A stretch of DNA of 64,000 nucleotides. Source: Paenibacillus aceti (GTDB lineage Bacteria > Bacillota > Bacilli > Paenibacillales > Paenibacillaceae). The notes under the pieces were generated by a model. The model was not told the origin of the DNA. It saw nothing but the letters and a program-made list of their open reading frames with translations, and searched no databases. Below, one piece after another: positions 9,955 through 19,174 of this stretch (position 1 is the first letter of the stretch; every line of letters starts with the position of its first letter). The stretch spans positions 5,376,668 through 5,440,667 of the forward strand of contig NZ_KZ987724.1 of NCBI RefSeq assembly GCF_003614185.1. The letters are read 5' to 3'. Position numbers and translations under genes: made by a program.

Positions 9955-10760
9955 TGAGTATACCGAAAGCTCTGACAATTGCGGGCTCGGATAGCGGGGG
10001 CGGCGCTGGAATACAGGCCGATCTGAAGACTTTTCAAGAGCTGGATGTGTTCGGCATGTCGGCTATTACCGCGATTACCATCCAGAACACGCTCGGCGTG
10101 GAGAACGTATATCCGTTGCCGCCGGAGGCGTCAGCCGAGCAGATCAGGGCTGTCGGTTCTGATCTGGGTGTCGATGCACTTAAGACGGGAATGCTGTTCA
10201 ATGCCGAGATTATTAAGCAGGTGGCTGAGCAAATCTCCATCTTCGGCTGGAAGAACGTCGTTGTCGATCCCGTTATGATCGCCAAGGGCGGAGCAGAGCT
10301 GCTGCTACCGGAAGCGATCCAGGCGATGAAGGAGCATCTGCTCCCGCTCGCCTTGATCGTCACGCCGAATATTCCCGAGGCGGAGAGCCTGTCAGGCATC
10401 ACGATTCGGACGCTGGAGGATCGGCGCGAGGCGGCGAAGCGCATCGCAAATTATGGAGCGAGATCGGTAGTGATTAAGGGCGGACATGGTCAGGGCGAGC
10501 AGATTATCGATCTGCTGTATGATGGCAGCTCTTTTACCAGTCTTGGTGGCAGGCGTATAGAGACGAAGCATACACATGGAACGGGCTGTACCTTCTCGGC
10601 GGCGATCGCGGCTGGCTTGGCGAAGGGGCAATTGATCGAGCAGGCTGTTGAGGAAGCACGGGCCTTCATTCAGGCGGCGATCGAAGATACGCTGGAGCTG
10701 GGGCAAGGGCATGGTCCGACGAATCATTGGGCGTATCGCCGCAGAAAGGAACGGTTCTGA
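9954..10760 (+). CDS. thiD: Hydroxymethylpyrimidine/phosphomethylpyrimidine kinase
   Basis: ThiD carries out two successive phosphorylations of HMP to HMP-PP. The ribokinase-like fold is marked by [21 protein letters not shown] at the N-terminus, the DPVMIAKGG segment, the TPNIPEAE segment and the [14 protein letters not shown] anion hole near residue 205. The ATG at 9954 follows GGAGG by nine bases; a GTG one codon earlier is possible. The gene overlaps thiM and thiE by one base each (TGATG junctions), so the operon is translationally coupled. Confidence 0.94.
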   Translation: MSIPKALTIAGSDSGGGAGIQADLKTFQELDVFGMSAITAITIQNTLGVENVYPLPPEASAEQIRAVGSDLGVDALKTGMLFNAEIIKQVAEQISIFGWKNVVVDPVMIAKGGAELLLPEAIQAMKEHLLPLALIVTPNIPEAESLSGITIRTLEDRREAAKRIANYGARSVVIKGGHGQGEQIIDLLYDGSSFTSLGGRRIETKHTHGTGCTFSAAIAAGLAKGQLIEQAVEEARAFIQAAIEDTLELGQGHGPTNHWAYRRRKERF

Positions 10761-11617
10761 TGGATCGAGAAGAAAGGAAAGATCATAGAATTCAGAATAG
10801 TCCGGGAATTGAAGGGACGGGCCATCCGCCGGGAGACGATGTCAGGAGCACGGACGGAGGGCATGAAGGATATGGGAGATATGAAGGACATGGAAGATGC
10901 GGAGAGTATAGAGGACAAGAGGGGCATGAACTTCATGACCATCATGGAAGGATTCCCTCGGAGCAGATGAGGGCGGCTTTGCAGCTTTATTTGGTAGTGG
11001 GTTCAGTGAACTGCAAGGAAGACCCCGTCAAGGTGATGCAGGAGGCGTTGGAGGGCGGGGTCACACTGGTCCAATATAGAGAAAAGGGATCAGGGAGCCT
11101 GAACGGAGCAGCAAGGCTGGAGCTGGCCAGACAGCTTCAGGTCCTGTGTCGCCAAGCGGGAGTATCGTTCATCGTCAATGATGATGTAGAGCTGGCGCTG
11201 GCGATCGATGCCGATGGGGTTCACATCGGTCAGGAGGATGAAGCAGCCGACAGCGTGCGTGCCCGCATTGGCGAGCGGATACTGGGCGTATCCGCGATCA
11301 CGGTCGAGGAAGCGTGCCGCGCGATCAGGCAGGGGGCCGATTATCTTGGCATCGGCCCGATTTATCCCACGAGCTCCAAGGAGGATGCTCGTGCGGTGCA
11401 GGGCCCGCAGGTGCTGGAGCGGCTGCGGGCTGAGGGCATTGACCTGCCGATCGTGGGGATCGGCGGGATTACTGCGGAGCGCACGGCGGAGGTCGTGTCC
11501 GCCGGAGCGGATGGTGTCGCCGTAATATCGGCGATCACCCAGGCGGACGACGCCAATGGCGCTGCGGCTGCGCTCAAGCGCGAGGTTCTTCGCGCGCTTC
11601 GTCAAGTACAGCCATAG
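10760..11617 (+). CDS. thiE: Thiamine phosphate synthase with an unusual N-terminal extension
   Basis: ThiE joins HMP-PP and thiazole phosphate to thiamine monophosphate. The TIM-barrel part shows QYREKGSG, the IVNDDVELA and DGVHIGQED segments, YLGIGPIYPTSSK and the phosphate-binding VGIGGITAE. The ATG at 10760 overlaps the thiD stop, but about 69 residues precede the point (Met at 10967) where normal ThiE proteins start. That extension is rich in Gly, His, Glu and Arg and resembles no domain I know. The true start could be 10967, which has GGAG only a few bases upstream; the coupled start at 10760 keeps the operon's overlap pattern. The catalytic part is certain. Confidence 0.9.
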   Translation: MDREERKDHRIQNSPGIEGTGHPPGDDVRSTDGGHEGYGRYEGHGRCGEYRGQEGHELHDHHGRIPSEQMRAALQLYLVVGSVNCKEDPVKVMQEALEGGVTLVQYREKGSGSLNGAARLELARQLQVLCRQAGVSFIVNDDVELALAIDADGVHIGQEDEAADSVRARIGERILGVSAITVEEACRAIRQGADYLGIGPIYPTSSKEDARAVQGPQVLERLRAEGIDLPIVGIGGITAERTAEVVSAGADGVAVISAITQADDANGAAAALKREVLRALRQVQP

Positions 11618-11751
11618 CCTCATCGCAGGGCTCAGAGGCATAGTGGGCCCTTGCTAACGATAAACGAAACTATGGAACGCTATTTCCTCCAAAACATTGA
11701 CTAATATATTGTGCGAACCTAACGGACATAAGAAGATGTATCAGGCAAGTC

Positions 11752-11799
11752 AAATAGCGTCTACCCGTAGTAACACACTAGCGGAGAGACGCTATTTTT
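11752..11799 (+). terminator. Terminator of the thiamine operon
   Basis: AAATAGCGTCT and AGACGCTATTTTT form an 11-bp stem around a 24-base loop, 135 bases after thiE. The rest of 11618-11973 holds a fragment (TAACGGACATAAG, 11719) resembling units of the complex repeat at 16.1 and 50.8 kb, and the hssR promoter. Confidence 0.75.
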
Positions 11800-11901
11800 G
11801 TGCCAAGAGCAAAAGGTTTGCCTCCGCCGTTAGGTTGGGACTCGACTGTGAGCCATTCCATTGCTATGCGACGCTGTTCCATTGTGCTCAAGTGGTCGTG
11901 T

Positions 11902-11930
11902 TTGAGATATCGTATGGAGTGCGATATATT
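11902..11930 (+). promoter_or_regulatory. Promoter of hssRS
   Basis: TTGAGA (11902-11907) and TATATT (11925-11930) with 17-base spacing. No HssR-type direct repeat is seen here. Confidence 0.6.
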
Positions 11931-11973
11931 GACAGTATTCACAGATACGATCAATGCAGGGGGCGTAGAATCA

Positions 11974-12648
11974 TTGATAAATATATTAATCGCTGACGAT
12001 GACCGGCATATTTGCGAGCTGGTTAGCTATCATTTACAGAATGAGGGATATCATGTGATCGAGGCTGCCGATGGCAATGAGGCTTCAGAGCTTATCTTCT
12101 CTCGACATATTGATCTAGCTATCGTAGACGTCATGATGCCCGGTAAGGACGGCTTCCAATTATGCGAGGAAATCAGGCGGTATTATGATTTTCCGGTCAT
12201 ATTGTTGACGGCTAAAGATCAGCTGGCGGATAAGGAGCGCGGGTTCTCGGTAGGGACTGATGATTATTTGACGAAGCCCTTTGAACCGCAGGAGCTATTA
12301 TTTCGGATCAAGGCACTGCTCAGACGTTATCAGCTGGTAAACGCGGAGTCGATTAAGCTCGGAGATACGATCATTAACCGTAAAGGTTATGAAGTGCTTT
12401 GTAAGGGGAAGCAGCTGATGCTGCCCTTGAAGGAATTCGAGCTGCTATTTCAGCTGGCCAGTTTTCCGGGACGGATATTTACGCGGGAGGAGCTGATCGA
12501 GCTAATCTGGGGGATCGATTTCAATGGGGATGACCGTACGGTGGATGTTCATATCAAAAGATTGCGCGACCGCTTCAAGGACAATCACGATATCGTCTTT
12601 ACAACGGTACGCGGCGTCGGCTACAAGCTGGAGGCGGCCGATTCATGA
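11974..12648 (+). CDS. hssR: Heme response regulator HssR (OmpR family)
   Basis: This 224-residue two-domain protein has a receiver domain with acidic ADDD at the start, phospho-acceptor Asp52 in VDVMMPGKDG and Lys in DDYLTKPFEPQ, followed by an OmpR/PhoB winged helix ending in RTVDVHIKRLRDRF and VRGVGYKLE. The segments GKDGFQLC and DKERGFSVGTDDY closely recall staphylococcal HssR. I chose the TTG at 11974, ten bases after GGGGG, because it gives normal family length; the open frame runs upstream without protein-like sequence. It overlaps hssS by four bases. In Staphylococcus aureus HssR activates the hrtAB heme exporter, and the same binding box lies before hrtB here. Confidence 0.88.
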   Translation: MINILIADDDRHICELVSYHLQNEGYHVIEAADGNEASELIFSRHIDLAIVDVMMPGKDGFQLCEEIRRYYDFPVILLTAKDQLADKERGFSVGTDDYLTKPFEPQELLFRIKALLRRYQLVNAESIKLGDTIINRKGYEVLCKGKQLMLPLKEFELLFQLASFPGRIFTREELIELIWGIDFNGDDRTVDVHIKRLRDRFKDNHDIVFTTVRGVGYKLEAADS

Positions 12649-14024
12649 GATCGCTGTATATCCGCATTTTATTTACGTCGATTCTTGTTATCCTCGTCAG
12701 CAGTTTTACGGCCTTTATCGCGTCGAACATTTATTATCAGCATAAGCTAAAGCCTTATAATGACCAGAAGATCAGCAGGATGGCTGAACAGATTCAAGCC
12801 TTCTACGAGACGAATCGGGAGGTTAATCTTAATGATTATATGGAGCATGTTGGCGATTTGGGCTATCAATTATACATTGTGAACGCACAGGGGAACGGTT
12901 ATTTCTATGGAGGGGAGTTCCGCAGAACATTACTGGATCAGCAGGTGATCAAGAGTGTCATTGACGGACAAGTCTACCACGGGATAGCGAATTTCCCACC
13001 GGGGTTGTTCATCACGGGCTTCTTCGACAATGATCTGAAAAATTCGATCGGCGTTCCGCTCAGGACAACGGAGGGTACCTTCGCATTATTTATCCGTCCT
13101 AATGTTGAGGTGCAGTTTGGGGAGCTGCGGAATTTCTTCGCGATTATTCTGGTCCTTACCATAGTGATGAGCATCGTTCTGTTCGTATTCAATACACGGT
13201 GGGTCGTTCATCCGATCACCAGGCTGACAGAAGCGACCCAAATGCTGGCCCGAGGAAAGTACAACATCAAGCTGGATTTGAAAAGAAAGGATGAGATCGG
13301 CGAGTTGGCCAATCATTTCACTCGTATGACGCGAAGTCTCGAGCAGCTCGAGGAGATGCGGCAGGAGTTCGTCTCCAACGTATCCCATGAGATGCAGTCG
13401 CCGCTTGCCTCCATCCAGGGCTTCTCCCATACGCTGCTGCATGCCGATTTACCGGAAGAGCAGCGGAGACACTATCTGTCCATTATCGAGGACGAGAGCA
13501 AGCGGATGTCGCAGTTAAGCAAGCAACTGCTGATGCTGGCTTCTCTGGATAAAGAGGAGGCGATTCTGGAGAAGAGCAGCTTCGATGTCGGCGATCAGAT
13601 CCGGCAGGTTCTGTTCATGACCGAATGGAGCTGGCGCGAGAAAGAATTGGCCATCGATATGGATCTTCCCTCGATCATGATCTATGCCGATAGCAGGCTT
13701 ATGCAGCAGGTGTGGATTAATTTGCTGACGAACAGTATCAAATATACAGAAGTAGGCGGGACGATCTTCGTTCGTCTGAAGCAGCAGGATGACATATGCG
13801 TCGTTGAGGTGGAAGATACGGGGATCGGTATTGCAGCGGAGGATATCGCTAATATATTTCAGAGATTCTATCGCGCGGATAAGACGAGAAGTCGTAAGGA
13901 AGGCAGTAGCGGTCTGGGGCTTGCGATCACGAACAGAATCATCACTATGCACGGTGGAAGAATTGAGGTTGAGAGTGAGCCTGGCGAGGGATCGGTGTTT
14001 CGTGTTATTTTGCCGATGAAGTAA
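12645..14024 (+). CDS. hssS: Heme sensor histidine kinase HssS
   Basis: A 459-residue membrane kinase that should sense heme stress and phosphorylate HssR. It has a transmembrane helix at about 8-28, an extracytoplasmic domain to about 163, a second helix to about 185, HAMP, HisKA with His248 in NVSHEMQSPL, and an HATPase with WINLLTNSIKYT (N box), EDTGIGI (G1) and GSSGLGLAI (G2). The sensor domain shares YHGI...LFITGFFDN...IGVPL with staphylococcal HssS. The H-box has Gln (HEMQSP) where HEIKTP is usual, which is tolerated. It is coupled to hssR through ATGA. Confidence 0.88.
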   Translation: MRSLYIRILFTSILVILVSSFTAFIASNIYYQHKLKPYNDQKISRMAEQIQAFYETNREVNLNDYMEHVGDLGYQLYIVNAQGNGYFYGGEFRRTLLDQQVIKSVIDGQVYHGIANFPPGLFITGFFDNDLKNSIGVPLRTTEGTFALFIRPNVEVQFGELRNFFAIILVLTIVMSIVLFVFNTRWVVHPITRLTEATQMLARGKYNIKLDLKRKDEIGELANHFTRMTRSLEQLEEMRQEFVSNVSHEMQSPLASIQGFSHTLLHADLPEEQRRHYLSIIEDESKRMSQLSKQLLMLASLDKEEAILEKSSFDVGDQIRQVLFMTEWSWREKELAIDMDLPSIMIYADSRLMQQVWINLLTNSIKYTEVGGTIFVRLKQQDDICVVEVEDTGIGIAAEDIANIFQRFYRADKTRSRKEGSSGLGLAITNRIITMHGGRIEVESEPGEGSVFRVILPMK

Positions 14025-14029
14025 TGGTT

Positions 14030-14062
14030 GTTCATATTGCGTTCATATTCCAGTCCTATAGT
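14030..14062 (+). promoter_or_regulatory. HssR box and hrtB promoter
   Basis: Two identical copies of GTTCATATT at 14030-14038 and 14041-14049 are separated by two bases (11-base period). This is the direct repeat reported for HssR at the S. aureus hrtAB promoter. TATAGT at 14057-14062 is a good -10, which places the repeat over a missing -35, as expected for an activator-dependent promoter. Confidence 0.88.
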
Positions 14063-14112
14063 TGTTTGCATAAAGAGACCTACTTTACTTATAGGATAGG
14101 AGATGAACACAA

Positions 14113-15228
14113 ATGTTTCTAGCAATCCGAGAGATGAAGCATGCCAAGACGCGCTACCTGCTCATTTCACTCATTATGGTTCTCATTGCTTTTCTCGTTC
14201 TGTTTGTAACCGGGCTGGCGCAAGGGTTGTCTTACGCTAATGCGTCATCCATTCAAAATATGAAGGCGGACTATTTAATTCTGCAGCAGGATGCAGATCA
14301 CCGCTTGAACCGTTCGATGATCACGGAAGATACCTGGAAGCAAATCCAACAGGCATCTAGCGATCAGCAGGGCGTCGAATTAAATCCACTAAGCGTCAAA
14401 ATGACCTCCATCTCCAGAGTGGACGACACTAAGAAAATAGACGCCACCTTCTTCGGGATCGATCCGGAGGGCTCGCTGGCTCCGGTGATCAAGGAAGGGC
14501 GGTTGATGGCTGCCGGAGCGGATCATGAAGCGGTCGCTGACAAGACTTTTGCCGATAAGGGACTTAAGCTTGGAGACATGATCGAGGATCAGGCATCGGG
14601 GCAGCAATATGAGCTTGTGGGCTTCACGGAGGGCCAATCCTACAGCCATACTCCTGTTATTTTGATGAGCTTCAAAGGGCTGGAGGCTACCGAGGCCGGT
14701 AGGCCAGCCACTGTAGGGAGCGCGGCATATAATGCTGTTGCCCTGAGCGGCAGCAAGACGATCGCGGATCAGATCACCAACAAGGTGCAGGGCATTGAAA
14801 TCGTAAATAAAGATACAGCGCTGAAGGGAATCCCGGGTTACCAGGAGGAGCAGGGCTCTCTGCTTATGATGATTGTATTCCTGTTCATTATCGCTGCCTT
14901 CGTGCTGGCTGTTTTCTTCTATGTCATTACGATTCAAAAAATGAACCAGTTCGGGGTTCTCAAAGCCATTGGCGCCAAAAATAGTTATCTCGCTCGTAGT
15001 CTGGTGCTGCAGGTGCTGACTTTATCGTTAGTCTGTCTCGCTATCAGTATTTTGCTAACCTATGGCGTCGCAATGGTGCTTCCGGACAGCATGCCGTTCC
15101 AATTGAACACGTCGGTGGTTGCCGGATGTGCGGTATTGTTCATCGTGGTGTCCTTACTGGGCTCGCTGTTGTCTCTGTTCCGCGTTGTTAAGGTAGATGC
15201 GATTGAAGCGATTGGGAGGGCGATGTAA
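14113..15228 (+). CDS. hrtB: Heme efflux ABC transporter permease HrtB
   Basis: A 371-residue FtsX/MacB-type permease. One helix near 16-38 is followed by a large extracytoplasmic domain (about 40-250) and three C-terminal helices with the LKAIGAKNSYL coupling segment between them. The N-terminal segment (M-F-L-A-I-R-E-M-K) and the spacing resemble HrtB, which removes heme from the membrane. GGAG lies ten bases before the ATG. The gene sits directly behind the HssR box and is followed without a gap by hrtA. The order hrtB-hrtA, with hssRS upstream on the same strand, differs from the divergent staphylococcal arrangement. Confidence 0.87.
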   Translation: MFLAIREMKHAKTRYLLISLIMVLIAFLVLFVTGLAQGLSYANASSIQNMKADYLILQQDADHRLNRSMITEDTWKQIQQASSDQQGVELNPLSVKMTSISRVDDTKKIDATFFGIDPEGSLAPVIKEGRLMAAGADHEAVADKTFADKGLKLGDMIEDQASGQQYELVGFTEGQSYSHTPVILMSFKGLEATEAGRPATVGSAAYNAVALSGSKTIADQITNKVQGIEIVNKDTALKGIPGYQEEQGSLLMMIVFLFIIAAFVLAVFFYVITIQKMNQFGVLKAIGAKNSYLARSLVLQVLTLSLVCLAISILLTYGVAMVLPDSMPFQLNTSVVAGCAVLFIVVSLLGSLLSLFRVVKVDAIEAIGRAM

Positions 15229-16011
15229 ATGAGTACAGTCATGAATAGAGCGACAGATCACTTGAACAAGCAAATCGATAATCGTGAAAATAGGGCAGCT
15301 AAGCTGGCAGGCGCACGAGGCTCTGCTGCGAATACCAAGCTGCTGCTGCAAAATATCAGCAAGGTGTATGGTGATGGGGACACGTCTGTGAAGGTGCTGG
15401 ATCAAATTTCGCTGGAGGTCAAGGCAGGCGAATTTGTCGCTATCGTGGGACCTTCGGGTGCAGGAAAGAGCACCTTCCTCTCGATTGCCGGAGCGTTATT
15501 GTCGCCAACCAGCGGACAAATCTGGATCGGCGATCAGGAGATTAGCCAACTGCCAGAGAAGAAGCTGAATCAAATACGGCTCGACAAGATTGGCTTCGTC
15601 TTTCAATCGGCCAACCTGATCCCTTATCTCAGTGTCATCGATCAATTGATTCTGATTGGCGAATTAGCTGGCAAATCACGCAAGGAATCACACGCCAAGG
15701 CAGTGCAGCTGCTGCGGGAGCTTGGTCTGGGACATCGCTTGAAGCATTATCCGGACAGCTTATCTGGTGGGGAACGTCAGCGGGTGTCCATCGCCCGGGC
15801 ATGGATGAATGACCCGGAGATCATTCTCGCGGATGAGCCGACAGCCAGTCTGGACTCTGAGAGAGGCAGAGCCGTGGTAGAGATGCTGGCGGATGAGGTG
15901 AAGCAGCGTGGTAAAGCCGCAGTCATGGTCACTCACGACCATCGGATGCTCGATCTGTGCGATAGGATCGTATATATCGAAGATGGCAAGCTGTCGGAGA
16001 GAGAAATGTAA
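15229..16011 (+). CDS. hrtA: Heme efflux ABC transporter ATP-binding protein HrtA
   Basis: The ATPase partner of HrtB. Walker A is GPSGAGKST (about 74-82), the signature is LSGGERQRVSIARAW (about 178), Walker B is IILADEPTASLD and the switch histidine is in MVTHDHR. It resembles the MacB/LolD class. The ATG directly follows the hrtB stop. About 35 residues of polar sequence (D-N-R-E-N-R-A-A-K) precede the point where HrtA proteins usually start; internal starts are not obvious, so the extension is probably real. Confidence 0.88.
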   Translation: MSTVMNRATDHLNKQIDNRENRAAKLAGARGSAANTKLLLQNISKVYGDGDTSVKVLDQISLEVKAGEFVAIVGPSGAGKSTFLSIAGALLSPTSGQIWIGDQEISQLPEKKLNQIRLDKIGFVFQSANLIPYLSVIDQLILIGELAGKSRKESHAKAVQLLRELGLGHRLKHYPDSLSGGERQRVSIARAWMNDPEIILADEPTASLDSERGRAVVEMLADEVKQRGKAAVMVTHDHRMLDLCDRIVYIEDGKLSEREM

Positions 16012-16054
16012 CGGTTATCCGCTCGAGCTTTGGGCATCAGGCTGCACATGGCTT

Positions 16055-16332
16055 CTTCAAGGGGGCGTCTCAAAGGTCGATCATCCGACCCGGGGATGCC
16101 CCTTTCTTGTGTTCAAACGGGTGGTTAGATCCTGTTTGTCAACCGGGTCTAACGGACAATAATGACCGTTAGCGTTGATTCCTTGGATATACCCGCTTGT
16201 AATGGACACTTATGTCCGTTACAAAGGAATAATCGCCCAGAACACCACGTTTCTTCCCTCTAACGGTCATAAGTGACCGTTAGGATAGCGAAACGGCTCC
16301 TTTCTAGCTCTAACGGTCATTTTTGTCCGCTT
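16055..16332 (+). repeat. Complex intergenic repeat, copy 1
   Basis: A hairpin (GGGGCGTCTC ... GGGATGCCCC, about 16061-16103) is followed by four palindromic units of about 24 bases with core TAACGGWCA...TGWCCGTTA, at 16150-16171, 16199-16222, 16260-16283 and 16310-16332. The same five parts, in the same order, orientation and near-identical spacing, recur at 50694-50970. The first hairpin may also terminate hrtA. Confidence 0.8.
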
Positions 16333-16449
16333 GACAGGTGAGATCAGGCCGAATTTTGAATTTCTACGTGATTTCCACTGTTCCACGTCTAAACTTGCTT
16401 TTTCTGTTGAAATGCTCTATAGAAAAATACGAATATCGGCCGGATGATA

Positions 16450-16516
16450 TTGACATTGAAAATTAGGATATTTAATATAAAGTTATGTGTTAGCACTCTG
16501 ATCGTATGAGTGCTAA
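16450..16516 (+). promoter_or_regulatory. SigA promoter with CIRCE operator for htpG
   Basis: TTGACA (16450-16455) and TAATAT (16473-16478) with 17-base spacing. A perfect CIRCE follows at 16490-16516: TTAGCACTC, nine bases, GAGTGCTAA. CIRCE is the binding site of the heat-shock repressor HrcA, so htpG should be HrcA-controlled. Confidence 0.93.
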
Positions 16517-16549
16517 GAGGATGATATATCGAAGGGAGATTATTAATTC

Positions 16550-18433
16550 ATGGCTAAGAAGCAGTTCAAAGCAGAATCCAAAAGATTGCTGGAAATGATG
16601 ATCAACTCCATCTACACGCAGAAGGAGATTTTCCTGAGGGAATTGATCTCTAACTCTAGCGATGCGATCGACAAGATTTACTATAAAGCGCTGACCGATG
16701 ACAACCTGGTCTTTAACAAGGACGATTACTATATTAAATTAACGGTGGACAAAGAGAACCGTACTTTAATGATTTCCGATACAGGGATCGGGATGACGAA
16801 GGAAGATCTGGAGAATAATCTGGGGATTATTGCGAATAGCGGCTCGTTCGCCTTCAAGAATGAGAATGAAGCGAAGGACGGCCATAACATTATCGGCCAA
16901 TTTGGCGTTGGCTTCTACTCAGCCTTCATGGTGGCCGACGATGTAACGGTGATCAGCCGTGCGCTGGGCAGCGACGAAGCCTATAAATGGCATTCTTCAG
17001 GGGCGGACGGTTATACGATCGAGCCAGGGGAGAAGGACACCGTTGGTACGGACATCATCCTCAAGATCAAGCAGAATACAGAAGACGAGCAATATGATGA
17101 GTATCTGGAAGAGTATCGCCTGAGATCGATTGTGAAGAAGTATTCCGATTTCATCAGATACCCGATCAAGATGGATATCCATTCCAGCCGTCCGAAAGAA
17201 GGCAGCGAGAATGAATTCGAGGATTTCGTAGAGGAGCAAACCGTCAACAGCATGGTGCCGATCTGGCGCAAGAACAAGAGCGAGCTGACGGATGAGGATT
17301 ACGAGAACTTCTACATGGAGAAGCGCTACGGGTTCGACAAGCCTATTTCACATATCCATATTAAAGCGGACGGCGCTGTCGTCTATAATGCGATCCTGTT
17401 CATCCCGGAGAAAACACCATTCGACTATTACACCAAGGAATATGAGAAGGGGCTAGAGCTCTATTCCAATGGCGTGCTGATTATGGACAAATGCGGTGAT
17501 CTGCTGCCGGACTATTTCAGCTTCGTGAAGGGGATGGTGGATTCTGAAGACCTGTCATTGAACATTTCTCGGGAAATGCTGCAGCATGACCGTCAACTGA
17601 AAATGATCGCCAAGAACATCCAGAACAAGATCAAGAGCCAGCTTCAAACCTTGCTTAAGGATGAACGTGATAAGTATGAGAAATTCTACGAGTCCTTCGG
17701 CCGTCAATTGAAATTTGGCGTGTATAATGATTATGGCATGCATAAAGAAGTGCTGCAGGATCTGCTGCTGTTCACCTCTTCTATGGAGAAGAAGCTGGTC
17801 ACTCTGGATGAATACGTATCGAGAATGCCAGAGGATCAGAAGTATATTTACTATGCGGCTGGCGAATCCATCGAGCGTCTTGAGAAGCTTCCGCAGACCG
17901 AAATGGTCGCCGATAAGGGCTATGAAATTCTATACTTCACTGATGATATTGATGAGTTCGCGATCAAGATGATCATGAATTACAAAGACAAGCCGTTCAA
18001 GTCCGTATCCAGCGGTGATCTGGGGATTGAATCAGAGGCGAATGACGAAGCGGATCAGGCCGACGAGACGGAAAATAAAGATATGTTCGAATATATGAGC
18101 ACCTTACTCGCAGGCAAGGTTAAGCAGGTTAAAGCTTCCAAGCGCCTGAAATCCCATCCGGTCTGCCTGTCCTCCGAGGGCGAAGTGTCGATCGAGATGG
18201 AGAAGGTACTGAATGCAATGCCGAGCGGCCAAGAGGTCAAGGCGGACAAGGTCCTGGAAATTAACATTCATCATGAGGTGTTCCAGGCGATGAAGGATGC
18301 CTTTGCGGTCGATAACAAGGAGAAGCTGAACCTGTACACGAACCTGCTGTACAATCAGGCTCTCTTGATCGAAGGCTTGCCGATTGAAGATCCGGTAGAT
18401 TTCACGAATAACATTTGTAAAATAATGCAGTAA
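16550..18433 (+). CDS. htpG: Molecular chaperone HtpG (Hsp90)
   Basis: A 627-residue bacterial Hsp90: an ATP-dependent homodimeric cytosolic chaperone. The GHKL ATPase domain shows [12 protein letters not shown] (about 31-42), DTGIGMT (about 79-85) and [11 protein letters not shown] (about 119). The middle domain contains the catalytic arginine segment (N-I-S-R-E-M-L-Q) near 340, and the C-terminal dimerisation domain is complete. An acidic, Asp/Glu-rich insert lies near 490-510. AAGGGAG precedes the ATG. A perfect CIRCE stands in the 5' leader. A hairpin terminator follows. Confidence 0.96.
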   Translation: MAKKQFKAESKRLLEMMINSIYTQKEIFLRELISNSSDAIDKIYYKALTDDNLVFNKDDYYIKLTVDKENRTLMISDTGIGMTKEDLENNLGIIANSGSFAFKNENEAKDGHNIIGQFGVGFYSAFMVADDVTVISRALGSDEAYKWHSSGADGYTIEPGEKDTVGTDIILKIKQNTEDEQYDEYLEEYRLRSIVKKYSDFIRYPIKMDIHSSRPKEGSENEFEDFVEEQTVNSMVPIWRKNKSELTDEDYENFYMEKRYGFDKPISHIHIKADGAVVYNAILFIPEKTPFDYYTKEYEKGLELYSNGVLIMDKCGDLLPDYFSFVKGMVDSEDLSLNISREMLQHDRQLKMIAKNIQNKIKSQLQTLLKDERDKYEKFYESFGRQLKFGVYNDYGMHKEVLQDLLLFTSSMEKKLVTLDEYVSRMPEDQKYIYYAAGESIERLEKLPQTEMVADKGYEILYFTDDIDEFAIKMIMNYKDKPFKSVSSGDLGIESEANDEADQADETENKDMFEYMSTLLAGKVKQVKASKRLKSHPVCLSSEGEVSIEMEKVLNAMPSGQEVKADKVLEINIHHEVFQAMKDAFAVDNKEKLNLYTNLLYNQALLIEGLPIEDPVDFTNNICKIMQ

Positions 18434-18456
18434 GCGCGGTTGATGTCCTAACTGCT

Positions 18457-18497
18457 ATATCCTGTCCTACGGTTCGAAGTGGGGCAGGATATTTTAT
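18457..18497 (+). terminator. Terminator of htpG
   Basis: ATATCCTGTCC pairs with GGGGCAGGATAT across a 13-base loop, followed by TTTTATATT. Confidence 0.75.
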
Positions 18498-18583
18498 ATT
18501 CAAGGGCAGTGTTATACTGTAGAACAGGTAAGACAATATTAGAATGCTTCAGAGCCTAGCTTGAAGACTAAGGAGATATCGTG

Positions 18584-19102
18584 ATGTCACTTGAAATTGA
18601 ACGCAAATTTCTGCTGCCGGAGTTTCCGGCGGATATGATTAGAGAAGGCGGGTTGCGGATCGAAAAAGAGCAGATCATCGAGCAGACCTACCTCGCCATG
18701 CATGGAGATCAGGAGCTGAGAGTCCGCAAGATACACGATCTGACCAGCGGAAAAATTGAATATACGCATACCTTCAAAAAGGGCTTCGGCGTCGCTCGCG
18801 AGGAAGTGGAGTATCCCATCTCCGCGGGGTTATACGAACAGATCATCAATATCCATCAAGCTGTGCCGCTGATTAAAAAGCGGACCACGGCGGTATTGGG
18901 AGACCATGTGATCGAAATAGACGATTACGGGCAAATTCAGCTACTGGTGCTGGAAGTGGAATTTGCTTCGATGGAAGAGGCAGAGAGCTTCGCCGCTCCC
19001 GAATGGTTCGGTAAGGATATCAGTTCAGATAAGGAGTATAGCAATAAAAAAGTGTGGCTAGAGCTTCAGGCCCGTAAGGGTAGTGGAGTAGAGGAAGCGT
19101 AA
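18584..19102 (+). CDS. CYTH domain protein (triphosphate tunnel metalloenzyme)
   Basis: A 172-residue protein starting MSLEIERKFLL, the ExExK signature of the CYTH superfamily. Further charged tunnel residues are visible in ELRVRK, YTHTFKKGFG, REEVEYPI, KKRTT and VLEVEFAS. Bacterial members are inorganic triphosphatases or related phosphohydrolases, with divalent metal in the tunnel. The ATG at 18584 is eight bases after GGAG; the in-frame GTG one codon earlier is less likely. The gene stands alone between two terminators. The exact substrate cannot be read from sequence. Confidence 0.88.
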   Translation: MSLEIERKFLLPEFPADMIREGGLRIEKEQIIEQTYLAMHGDQELRVRKIHDLTSGKIEYTHTFKKGFGVAREEVEYPISAGLYEQIINIHQAVPLIKKRTTAVLGDHVIEIDDYGQIQLLVLEVEFASMEEAESFAAPEWFGKDISSDKEYSNKKVWLELQARKGSGVEEA

Positions 19103-19115
19103 AAAGAGAAGGAAA

Positions 19116-19159
19116 GGCAGGGAGCATCTTTCATCTTCGGTGATGTTCCCTGCTTTTTT
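19116..19159 (+). terminator. Terminator of the CYTH gene
   Basis: GCAGGGAGCATC pairs with GATGTTCCCTGC and runs into TTTTTT. The chitosanase gene converges from the other side. Confidence 0.85.
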
Positions 19160-19174
19160 ACTGGGTACTCCAGA

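Noticed and set aside
11697-11996. Open frame overlapping the hssR start region
   Set aside because: It crosses the thiE terminator and the hssRS promoter; not protein-like.
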